Part shown: positions 24,390 through 32,265 of the stretch, piece by piece
How positions within the stretch are numbered: position 1 is the stretch's first letter
How the letters are laid out: each line of letters opens with the position of its first letter
Source: Pseudomonas moraviensis
Lineage (GTDB): Bacteria > Pseudomonadota > Gammaproteobacteria > Pseudomonadales > Pseudomonadaceae
Direction of reading: 5' to 3'
Length of the DNA stretch: 64,000 nt
Assembly: GCF_900105805.1 (NCBI RefSeq)
Contig: NZ_LT629788.1
Coordinates: forward strand, 5,564,501-5,628,500
Translations under genes and position numbers: made by a program
Notes under the pieces: model-generated
Told to the model about the DNA's origin: nothing
Database searches by the model: none
Seen by the model: only the letters and a program-made list of their open reading frames with translations

Positions 24390-25118
24390 TTAGATAAGGT
24401 TAACGGTCGCGAGGGCCATGAGGATTGCGTCGACCGAGGCAAACTCCCGATCAACCCCCGGCAACTCCGGCCGCTTCAACACCAGCACCGGCACCCCACG
24501 CTCACGCGCCACTTCCAGCTTCGGCTCGGTCGCGGTGCTGCCGCTGTTCTTGCTGATCAACACATCGATCTGCCGCCGTTCGAACAGTGCGCGCTCATCC
24601 TCCAGCAGAAACGGCCCCCGCGCACCGATCACTTCGCAGCGTTCGTTGCCAGGGTAGACGTCGAGGGCGCGCAGGGTCCAGAACTGGTGGGCGGGGATTT
24701 CGTCGAGGTGTTGCAGTGGTTCGCGGCCGAGGGTGAACAGCGGGCGGTGGAAGGGTTCTAGGGCTGTGATCAGCTCGGGCCAGTCACTCACCTCGCGCCA
24801 GTCATCGCCTGCTTGCGGCTGCCATGCTGGGCGCCGTAGGGCCCAGCAGGGAATGCCGGCGAGCTGTGCCGCGTGGGCGGCGTTAGCGCTGATTTGTGCG
24901 GCGTACGGGTGCGTAGCGTCTAGCAGCAGATCGACACTTTCATCAGCGATGAACTGCGTCAGTCCCTCAGCGCCGCCATAACCGCCGACCCGAACCTGGC
25001 AGCTCAAGTCGCTCGGCACCCGGCCAACACCGGCGAGGCTGTAGATATGTTCTGGCCCGAGCGTGCGGGCAATCGCCAGCGCTTCAGTCACACCACCGAG
25101 CAGCAAGATCCGCTTCAT
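24390..25118 (-). CDS. cobK: Precorrin-6A reductase
   Basis: 242 residues from MKRILLLGGVTEALAIARTL. It reduces precorrin-6A to precorrin-6B with NADPH in the aerobic corrin pathway. Visible family motifs are LLGGVTEA, GRVPSDLSCQVRVGGYGG, LLLDATHPYAAQISANA and LISKNSGSTATEPKLE. The start overlaps the stop of cbiD by four bases, so it is the last gene of the cobL-cbiD-cobK operon. Confidence 0.94.
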   Translation of the reverse strand: MKRILLLGGVTEALAIARTLGPEHIYSLAGVGRVPSDLSCQVRVGGYGGAEGLTQFIADESVDLLLDATHPYAAQISANAAHAAQLAGIPCWALRRPAWQPQAGDDWREVSDWPELITALEPFHRPLFTLGREPLQHLDEIPAHQFWTLRALDVYPGNERCEVIGARGPFLLEDERALFERRQIDVLISKNSGSTATEPKLEVARERGVPVLVLKRPELPGVDREFASVDAILMALATVNLI

Positions 25119-26212
25119 GCAAAACCTCCGGCGTGCCCGACGATCCCGCCCTGGCGATCGATCGCAAACACCTCGACCTGCACCTGCGCAGGCACCACGC
25201 TGCGGGCGAAATTCAGCGCGTGGCGACAAACTTCATCACCCAAAGCGATCCCCGCGGCACTGGCCATGGCCAATGCCTGTTGGCTGGTGTTGGCCGCACG
25301 AATGCCTTGCTGCAACGCCGCGTCCGCGCCAATCGCCGCCGCCCAGTCAGCCAGTTGCGGCAAGTCGATGCTCGAATGCCGTGAGTGCAGATCCATATGC
25401 CCGGCGGCCAGTTTGCTGATCTTGCCGAAGCCGCCGCACAGGCTGAGTTTATTCACCGGCACCTTGCGCAGATGCTTGAGCACCGCGCCGACGAAGTCGC
25501 CCATTTCGATCAGGGCGATTTCCGGCAGGTTGTAGACCCGGCGCATGGTGTCTTCGCTGGCGTTGCCGGTGCAGGCGGCGATGTGCAGGTAACCGTTGGT
25601 TTTCGCCACGTCGATGCCTTGATGAATCGAGGCGATGTAGGCAGCGCAGGAAAATGGCCGGACGATGCCGCTGGTGCCGAGGATCGACAGGCCGCCAAGA
25701 ATGCCCAGCCGCGGATTCATGGTTTTCAGCGCCAGTGCCTCACCGCCCTCGACATTGACGGTGACCTCGAAGCCGCCGTGATAATCGGTTTCGGCGGCGA
25801 GCAGGGTCAGGTGATCGCTGATCATTTTGCGCGGCACCGGATTGATCGCCGGCTCGCCGACAGCCAGTACCAGTCCTGGGCGGGTCACCGTGCCGACCCC
25901 GGCGCCGGCATTGAAACGGATCCCCGCTTCGTCCAGCAAGCGCACTCGTGAATAGAGCAAAGCACCGTGGGTCACATCGGGGTCGTCGCCAGCGTCCTTG
26001 ATCGTGCCGGCCTCGGCGCCGTTCTCGCTCAGGCGGCAGAACTCCAGACGCATCTGTACCTGTTTGCCCTTGGGCAAGGTGATCTGCACTGCGTCGGCGC
26101 CGACGCCGGTGAGCAACAGGCGCGCCGCGGCGAGGCTGGTCGCGGTGGCGCAGCTGCCGGTGGTGAGGCCACTGCGCAGGGGCGCGGGTTGTTCGGCGGT
26201 TTCGTCACGCAT
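25115..26212 (-). CDS. cbiD: Cobalt-precorrin-5B C1-methyltransferase
   Basis: 365 residues. CbiD installs the C1 methyl group during ring contraction. Signature LRSGLTTGSCATATSLAAA at the N-terminus, GAGVGTVTRPGL in the first third, and GILGGLSILGTSGIVRPFS in the middle. It overlaps cobL by eight bases and cobK by four. Its presence in an otherwise aerobic (CobG-dependent) gene set is notable, since the classical aerobic enzyme for this position is CobF, which is not seen here. Confidence 0.95.
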   Translation of the reverse strand: MRDETAEQPAPLRSGLTTGSCATATSLAAARLLLTGVGADAVQITLPKGKQVQMRLEFCRLSENGAEAGTIKDAGDDPDVTHGALLYSRVRLLDEAGIRFNAGAGVGTVTRPGLVLAVGEPAINPVPRKMISDHLTLLAAETDYHGGFEVTVNVEGGEALALKTMNPRLGILGGLSILGTSGIVRPFSCAAYIASIHQGIDVAKTNGYLHIAACTGNASEDTMRRVYNLPEIALIEMGDFVGAVLKHLRKVPVNKLSLCGGFGKISKLAAGHMDLHSRHSSIDLPQLADWAAAIGADAALQQGIRAANTSQQALAMASAAGIALGDEVCRHALNFARSVVPAQVQVEVFAIDRQGGIVGHAGGFA

Positions 26213-27416
26213 CGAGGGGTTTGACCAATTCCAGCAGGGTGATCGGCAGTGCCTGACGCCAGGTGTCGAACTCGCCGAGCGGCTGCGCCTGAGCGACTTG
26301 AATGCGCGTCAGCTCGCCGCCGTAACGTTCGCGCCAGTGCATCAGGGCGACTTCGCTTTGCAGCGTCACGGCGTTGGCGACCAGACGGCCGCCGGGCTTG
26401 AGTTGTTCCCAGCAGGCTTCGACCACGCCTTCACGGGTGACGCCGCCGCCGATGAAAACAGCGTCCGGTCGTTCAAGGCCATGCAGCGCTTGCGGTGCCT
26501 TGCCGCGAATCAGATGCAGGCCGGGCACGCCCAGCGCATCGCGGTTGTGTTCGATCAATTGCTGACGGCCCGCGTCGGCCTCAACCGCGATGGCGCGACA
26601 GCTCGGATGGGCGCGCATCCATTCGATACCGATCGAGCCGCTGCCGGCGCCGACATCCCAGAGCAGTTCGCCGGGCGTCGGTGCCAGACGGGCGAGGGTG
26701 ATGGCGCGCACGTCGCGCTTGGTCAACTGGCCGTCGTGGCGGAATGCCGAATCGGGCAAACCGGCGAGCCGCGACAGGCCGGCAACACCGGGCTCGGCCA
26801 GGCACTCGATAGCGATGACGTTGAGATCGGCAACGGGCGGGTTGTCCCATTCACTGGCGCGGCGGTCGATGCACCGCTCGGCCTCGCCACCCAAATGCTC
26901 CAGCACACTCAGGCGACTGGCGCCGAAACCGCGCTCGCGCAGCAGTTGCGCGACGGCGGCGGGGCTGCTGCCGTCATTGCTCAGCAACAACAGACGCACG
27001 CCGCTGAACAGGTGCGCATTGAGCGCCGCCAGCGGCCGCGCCACCAGCGACACAACCGTCACCTCCTGCAGCGGCCAGCCCAAGCGCGCCGCCGCCAATG
27101 CGCACGACGAAGGCGCGGGAATGATCGACATCTCGGCGCTCGGCACCAGACGCGCCAGACTGGCACCGACGCCGTAGAACATCGGATCGCCGCTGGCCAG
27201 CACGCAAACGGGCTCGCCACGGGACTCAAGCACCAGCGCGAGAGAAAACGGGCTGGGCCACGACTGCCGCTCGCCGCCAATGCACGGCGGCAGCAAATCC
27301 AGTTGCCGCTGGCCGCCGACGGTCCGCGAAGCGCCCATCAGGGCACGCCGGGCGTTCTTGCCCAGGCCCTTGAAGCCGTCCTCACCAATTCCCACGATCG
27401 TCAGCCAGGGTGACAT
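26205..27416 (-). CDS. cobL: Precorrin-6Y C5,15-methyltransferase (decarboxylating)
   Basis: 403 residues, a two-domain fusion. The N-terminal half is a tetrapyrrole methylase (LTIVGIGEDGFKGLGKNARR, ASGDPMFYGVGASLARLVP). The C-terminal half is CbiT-like with the SAM loop DVGAGSGSIGIEWMR and the GGGVTREGVVEACW segment. It methylates C5 and C15 and removes the acetate carboxyl at C12. It is first in the minus-strand cob operon, divergent from cobG across 132 bp. Confidence 0.95.
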   Translation of the reverse strand: MSPWLTIVGIGEDGFKGLGKNARRALMGASRTVGGQRQLDLLPPCIGGERQSWPSPFSLALVLESRGEPVCVLASGDPMFYGVGASLARLVPSAEMSIIPAPSSCALAAARLGWPLQEVTVVSLVARPLAALNAHLFSGVRLLLLSNDGSSPAAVAQLLRERGFGASRLSVLEHLGGEAERCIDRRASEWDNPPVADLNVIAIECLAEPGVAGLSRLAGLPDSAFRHDGQLTKRDVRAITLARLAPTPGELLWDVGAGSGSIGIEWMRAHPSCRAIAVEADAGRQQLIEHNRDALGVPGLHLIRGKAPQALHGLERPDAVFIGGGVTREGVVEACWEQLKPGGRLVANAVTLQSEVALMHWRERYGGELTRIQVAQAQPLGEFDTWRQALPITLLELVKPLDA

Positions 27417-27548
27417 CTATATTCCTCTAAACGTGCCGTTCCGACGGGCAGACTTTTCATGCCGCCGGACAAAGCAGGCATAATACCGCGCCTTCGCCCG
27501 CGAAGCGCTTCTGCCACGCAACCGGTCAGCCCCTTGAACGAACGCCCG

Positions 27549-28847
27549 ATGTCCACCGCCTTACGCCCCTCGGCCTGCCCGGGGTTGCTGCGTATCGTCC
27601 AGGCACTGGACGGCGGTATCTGTCGGATCAAGCTCGACGGCGGTTCGATCAGCGCTGATCAGGCCGATGCGGTGGCCACTGCCGCCGAGCAGTTCGCCAG
27701 TGGCGCGATCGAGGCGACCAATCGCGGCAATCTGCAGATTCGCGGGATCGGTGCGCAATCGACGGCGCTGATCGAGCGCTTGCTCGCCGCTGGCCTTGGG
27801 CCAAAAACCGCCGCCGGCGATGATGTGCGCAATCTGATGCTCAGCCCGACCGCCGGGGTCGATCAGCAGTTGTCAATCGACACGCGCCCGCTCGCCGAAC
27901 AGATCCTCGACACCTTGCAAAGCCATCCGCGCTTCCACGAACTGAGCGCCAAGTTCGCCGTGCAGCTCGATGGTGGTGAAGCGCTGGCGATGCTCGAACA
28001 TCCCCATGACCTGTGGCTGTCGGCGTGCGAGCGTGATGGCGAAATCCTCTGGGCATTCGGTCTGGCCGGTTGCCCGCCCGATCGCCCGCTCGGCGCCGTG
28101 ACCCTGGACAACGCTCACGCGCTGGTGGTCGCGGTGCTGGAGTTGTTCCTCGACCTCGCCCGGCCAGAGCAAACACGGATGCGCCATCTGCTCGATGAGT
28201 TGCCGAGGCTCGCGTTTCTTGAATCGTTGCGCGAGCGCGTGTTGGTCAAGGCGATCAGCGATTGGCAGCGCCCGACGTCGGCAGACGCGCTGCACATTGG
28301 CGCCCGGCAGCAAAACACGACGGATCGTTTTTACATCGGCGCGGTGCCGCCGCTTGGACGACTCGATCCGCTGATGCTACGCGGCGCGGCGCAACTGGCC
28401 CGTCAATTTGGCGATGGCAGCCTGCGCTTTACGCCATGGCAAAGCCTGCTGTTGCCGAACGTGAACGCCACTGAGACCGAGCAAGTGCTTGAGCAGTTAC
28501 GGGCGTTGGGCCTGTTGACGACCGAAGCCGAACCGCTGGCCCGGCTGATCGCCTGCACCGGTGCCGATGGCTGCGGCAAAGGCCTGGCCGACACCAAGCA
28601 GGATGCCCGGCAACTGGCACCTTTGCTGCCCGAAGGGCTGCGCGTGCACCTGTCTGGCTGCTCGCGCTCCTGCGCCGCCGCTCACTGCGCGCCAGCCACG
28701 CTGCTGGCCGTTGCCCCCGGTCATTACGACCTCTATTTTCGCGATGCAGCACAGCCCGGTTTCGGCTCGCTGCACGCCTGCAACCTTACTATTGAAGCGG
28801 CCGCGACCCTGCTCGACGCCCGCTCCCGGAGCCCCCTTGATGCTTGA
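27549..28847 (+). CDS. cobG: Precorrin-3B synthase (aerobic monooxygenase)
   Basis: 432 residues from MSTALRPSACPGLLRIVQAL; a frame open further upstream lacks family similarity. It is an Fe-S/siroheme-like protein of the nitrite/sulfite reductase superfamily that uses oxygen to hydroxylate precorrin-3A before ring contraction. N-terminal ferredoxin-like half-domain, then the cluster ligands CTGADGC and SGCSRSCA at about residues 335-375. It marks the oxygen-dependent route. The divergent 132-bp region shows no recognisable cobalamin riboswitch. The stop overlaps cobH by eight bases. Confidence 0.92.
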   Translation: MSTALRPSACPGLLRIVQALDGGICRIKLDGGSISADQADAVATAAEQFASGAIEATNRGNLQIRGIGAQSTALIERLLAAGLGPKTAAGDDVRNLMLSPTAGVDQQLSIDTRPLAEQILDTLQSHPRFHELSAKFAVQLDGGEALAMLEHPHDLWLSACERDGEILWAFGLAGCPPDRPLGAVTLDNAHALVVAVLELFLDLARPEQTRMRHLLDELPRLAFLESLRERVLVKAISDWQRPTSADALHIGARQQNTTDRFYIGAVPPLGRLDPLMLRGAAQLARQFGDGSLRFTPWQSLLLPNVNATETEQVLEQLRALGLLTTEAEPLARLIACTGADGCGKGLADTKQDARQLAPLLPEGLRVHLSGCSRSCAAAHCAPATLLAVAPGHYDLYFRDAAQPGFGSLHACNLTIEAAATLLDARSRSPLDA

Positions 28848-29466
28848 TTACATCCGCGACGGTCAGGAGATCTATCGCAACTCCTTCGCGATCATTCGCC
28901 GCGAGGCCAATCTGGCGCGCATCCCCGCCGATCTGGAAAAACTCGCGGTGCGGGTGATCCACGCGTGCGGCATGGTCGAGGCCGTCGACGGTCTGCAGTT
29001 TTCCGAAGGCGCGGGCAAGGCCGGGCGCGATGCCTTGGCGGCCGGTGCGCCGATTCTCTGCGACGCGCGCATGGTCTCCGAAGGCGTGACCCGCACTCGT
29101 CTGCCGGCCAACAATCAAGTGATCTGCACCTTGCGCGACGACAGCGTGCCTGAGCTTGCTCGCGAGCTGGGCAACACCCGCTCGGCCGCGGCGCTGGAGC
29201 TGTGGCGCCCGCACCTTGCAGGCAGCGTCGTGGTGATCGGCAACGCGCCGACCGCGCTGTTCTACCTGCTGGAAATGCTCGACGCCGGCGCGCCGAAACC
29301 GGCGCTGATTCTTGGCTTCCCGGTGGGCTTCGTCGGCGCTGCCGAATCGAAAGCGGCGCTGGCTGCCGACAGTCGTGGCGTGCCGTTCGTGATCATGCAG
29401 GGCCGCCTGGGTGGCAGCGCCATGGCCGCCGCTGCCGTCAATGCCCTCGCCACGGAGATCGAATGA
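28840..29466 (+). CDS. cobH: Precorrin-8X methylmutase
   Basis: 208 residues, starting MLDYIRDGQEIYRNSFAIIR inside the last codons of cobG. CobH moves the C11 methyl to C12 to form hydrogenobyrinate. The catalytic histidine region VIHACGMVEAVDGLQFS and the later segments GRDALAAGAPILCDARMV, NAPTALFYLLEML and GFPVGFVGAAESK are all conserved. Stop and cobI start overlap as ATGA. Confidence 0.95.
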   Translation: MLDYIRDGQEIYRNSFAIIRREANLARIPADLEKLAVRVIHACGMVEAVDGLQFSEGAGKAGRDALAAGAPILCDARMVSEGVTRTRLPANNQVICTLRDDSVPELARELGNTRSAAALELWRPHLAGSVVVIGNAPTALFYLLEMLDAGAPKPALILGFPVGFVGAAESKAALAADSRGVPFVIMQGRLGGSAMAAAAVNALATEIE

Positions 29467-30197
29467 TGCAGGCCAAAGGACGTCTGATCGGCCTTGGTGT
29501 CGGCCCCGGTGATCCGGAACTGATCACCATCAAAGCCTTGCGCCTGTTGCGCGAATCGCCAGTGGTCGCGTACTTCGTGGCCAAGGGCAAGAAGGGCAAC
29601 GCGTTCGGGATCATCGAGGCGCACCTGGTTGAGGCGCAGAATCTGCTGCCGCTGGTGTACCCGGTGACCACCGAGGCGTTGCCGGCTCCGCTGTCGTACG
29701 AACAGGTCATCAGCGATTTCTACGACGAAGCCGCGGTGGCGGTGGCCGAACATCTGGATGCCGGCCGCGACGTGGCGGTGATCTGCGAAGGTGACCCGTT
29801 CTTCTACGGTTCCTACATGTATCTGCACGACCGCCTTGCCAGCCGTTATGAGGCTGAAGTGGTGCCCGGCGTGTGCTCGATGCTCGGCGGCGCTTCGGTG
29901 CTCGGCGCGCCGCTGGTGTATCGCAATCAGAGCCTGTCGGTGCTCTCGGGCGTGCTCCCCCATGAAGAGCTGAAACGGCGTCTGGCCGATGCCGATGCGG
30001 CGGTGATCATGAAGCTGGGGCGCAATTTTCCCAAGGTGCGTCAGGTGCTGGAAGAACTCGGCCTCGCCGAGCGCGCGCTGTACGTAGAACGGGCAACCAT
30101 GGCCAATCAGAAGATCGTGCCGATGGATCAGGTCGAGCCGATGTCCTCGCCATACTTCTCGCTGATCATCGTCCCGGGCGAACGGTGGCAAGGGTGA
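29463..30197 (+). CDS. cobI: Precorrin-2 C20-methyltransferase
   Basis: 244 residues. Tetrapyrrole methylase with the N-terminal loop GLGVGPGDPELITIKALRLL, the SAM-site motif VICEGDPFFYGSYMYLH and VVPGVCSMLGGASVLGAP. It adds a methyl group to C20 of precorrin-2, the entry step of the corrin branch. Two adjacent ATG codons exist at 29463 and 29466; the first overlaps the cobH stop. The stop overlaps the next start by one base (TGATG). Confidence 0.95.
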   Translation: MMQAKGRLIGLGVGPGDPELITIKALRLLRESPVVAYFVAKGKKGNAFGIIEAHLVEAQNLLPLVYPVTTEALPAPLSYEQVISDFYDEAAVAVAEHLDAGRDVAVICEGDPFFYGSYMYLHDRLASRYEAEVVPGVCSMLGGASVLGAPLVYRNQSLSVLSGVLPHEELKRRLADADAAVIMKLGRNFPKVRQVLEELGLAERALYVERATMANQKIVPMDQVEPMSSPYFSLIIVPGERWQG

Positions 30198-31897
30198 TGA
30201 CGCACTCGACACCCGCCATCGTTATCCTCGGCCAGGGCAGCCTCGCGACTGCACGGCGGATTCAGCAGGTCTATCCGGCGGCGCAGATCCACGGCCTCGC
30301 CGGGCGGGTTGAAGGCGCTGATTGCCTGTATCAGGAATTCGGCGCGACCCTGCGCGCGTTGTATCAGCAGGACACGCCGATCATTGCCCTGTGCGCGGCC
30401 GGCATCGTCATCCGCACCCTGGCGCCGCTGCTGCTGGAGAAGGGCGCCGAACCGGCGGTGCTGGCTGTCGCTGAAGACGGCAGCGCCGTGGTGCCGCTAC
30501 TTGGCGGGTTGGGCGGAGTGAATGTCATGGCCCGGGAGATCGCGGCGGCGCTGCACGTGGCGCCGGCAATCACCACCAGCGGGGAATTGCGCTTTGGCAC
30601 CTGCCTGCTCAATCCGCCCAGTGGTTATGCGCTGGCGGATCTGGAATCGGGCAAACGCTTCGTCTCCGACCTGCTCGCCGGGCACAGCGTGCGTATCGAA
30701 GGCGCGGCGCCGTGGCTGGATCAGGCGCAGTTGCCACAGGATCCGCAGGCATTGCGTTCGATCCATGTGAGCAGTGCGCAGCGTCTGGCCAGTGCCGACG
30801 AGTTGTTGATCTATCCGCGCAGTGTGGCGGTGGCGGTGAATGCTGAAGTGGCGGATCTGCCGAACGTCGTTCGCGCCGCATTGCAAGGGGCCAACGTCGC
30901 CGTGCCGGCGCTCGCCTGCCTCGTGGCCGCCGACACTGACATGGCCGCGACGAACTTGCGCGAGGCTGCGCTCGAATTGGGCGTGCCACTGCGCTTCGTG
31001 GCGGCGCAAAGCGATCTGCAGGCATTGGCGCGTATCGCGGTGCCTGAAGCGAACGTGATTGGCGATGAACATCTGGCGGTGGCGATTGCCGAGCAACCAC
31101 TGGACGTTTCGCAGATCGGCCGCCCACGGGGTCGACTCGCGGTGATCGGCCTTGGCCCTGGCGCCGCCGAACTGATGGTGCCGGCGGTGAAAGCCGAATT
31201 GGCGCGCGCCACCGATGTGCTCGGTTACGAAACCTACGTGCGCATGGCCGGCCCTTTCCGCGATGATCAAGTGCAGCACTGCACCGATAATCGTGAAGAA
31301 ATGCAGCGTGCCCGCCACGCCTTCAGGCTTGCCGCCGAGGGGCGCTCGGTGATCGTGGTGTCTTCTGGCGACCCGGGCGTGTTCGCCATGGCCGCTGCGG
31401 TGCTCGAGGCCTTGCACGAATCGGATGATCCGGCCTGGCACAGTGTCGAGCTGGAGATCCTGCCCGGTGTCTCCGCCTCGCTGGCAACCGCCGCTCAGGC
31501 CGGGGCGCCGCTGGGTCACGACTTCTGTGTGATGTCGCTGTCGGACAACCTCAAGCCGTGGGCGATCATCGAGAAGCGTCTGGATCTGGCCGCCGAAGCG
31601 GATCTGGCCCTGGCGTTCTACAACCCGATTTCCCGGGCGCGCCCCTGGCAACTGGGCCGCGCGCTGGAAATCGTTGCACAGCACCGCTCGCCGGAAACGC
31701 CGGTGGTTCTGGGACGAGACATCGGCCGCCCGGGACAGACCCTGCGCACCACGACGCTGGGTGCGCTGACGCCGGAACAGGTCGACATGCGCACGATGGT
31801 GCTGATCGGTTCGTCGACCACTTGCACTTTCGCTCGTGCCGGGGGCGGTGACTGGGTGTATACGCCGCGTTGGTATGGCGAAAAACCACGTTCCTGA
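30197..31897 (+). CDS. cobJ: Fused CbiG-like protein and precorrin-3B C17-methyltransferase (CobJ)
   Basis: 566 residues, about twice the size of CobJ alone. Residues 1-~300 are CbiG-like: LCAAGIVIRTLAPLLLEKG, VVPLLGGLGGVNVMAREIA and ITTSGE mark the N-domain, and EVADLPNVVRAAL the C-terminal CbiG part. Residues ~320-566 are the methylase: GLGPGAAELMVPAVKAEL, VVSSGDPGVFAMAAAVLEAL, EILPGVSASLATAAQAGAP, AFYNPISRARPWQL. CobJ methylates C17 and contracts the ring. The CbiG part would open the lactone in the anaerobic route, so its role here is unclear. It is last in the operon, followed by a terminator. Confidence 0.93.
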   Translation: MTHSTPAIVILGQGSLATARRIQQVYPAAQIHGLAGRVEGADCLYQEFGATLRALYQQDTPIIALCAAGIVIRTLAPLLLEKGAEPAVLAVAEDGSAVVPLLGGLGGVNVMAREIAAALHVAPAITTSGELRFGTCLLNPPSGYALADLESGKRFVSDLLAGHSVRIEGAAPWLDQAQLPQDPQALRSIHVSSAQRLASADELLIYPRSVAVAVNAEVADLPNVVRAALQGANVAVPALACLVAADTDMAATNLREAALELGVPLRFVAAQSDLQALARIAVPEANVIGDEHLAVAIAEQPLDVSQIGRPRGRLAVIGLGPGAAELMVPAVKAELARATDVLGYETYVRMAGPFRDDQVQHCTDNREEMQRARHAFRLAAEGRSVIVVSSGDPGVFAMAAAVLEALHESDDPAWHSVELEILPGVSASLATAAQAGAPLGHDFCVMSLSDNLKPWAIIEKRLDLAAEADLALAFYNPISRARPWQLGRALEIVAQHRSPETPVVLGRDIGRPGQTLRTTTLGALTPEQVDMRTMVLIGSSTTCTFARAGGGDWVYTPRWYGEKPRS

Positions 31898-31983
31898 GAA
31901 AGCCGCCAGTCATTCGATTTCCAGCTGTAAGAAGTTTGAGCGGTTGTAAGTTGAGTTGAAGTTTCAATTGTTTTCTTCAAGTC

Positions 31984-32024
31984 ATAAAAAATGGTCATGT
32001 CCCCCCGGACAGGGCCATTTTTTA
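31984..32024 (+). terminator. Intrinsic terminator after cobJ
   Basis: ATAAAAAATGGTCATGTCC pairs with GGACAGGGCCATTTTTTAT, giving an A-tract, stem, loop and T-tract in the classic order; nearly symmetrical, so it could act on both strands. It closes the cobGHIJ operon and insulates the toxin gene. The remaining sequence to 32265 is AT-rich with no gene and probably holds the toxin promoter. Confidence 0.88.
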
Positions 32025-32265
32025 TGCCTGGAGATTGCGCCGGCCCGTTAGTAATCGCACTGCTGTTACGGTTGGATGATTTCCGTGTGATCAGATATTG
32101 CCGGCGACAAGCTTTGTATTCCTTGTTGTTTGTATGGCGCTTGTTGGCCCACTAGGGTGCTGTGTTCGTAGCACTTGTCGAGTGTCATTTAAATCGGATT
32201 ACCGCTCTGCAGCGGCGCGAAAGTGTGCGCGGTGAATGGGTCATTCAATAAACAAGGAATGTGTG

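Noticed and set aside
27417..27548. Cobalamin riboswitch between cobL and cobG
   Set aside because: The gap is only 132 bp and the conserved B12-box core was not found.
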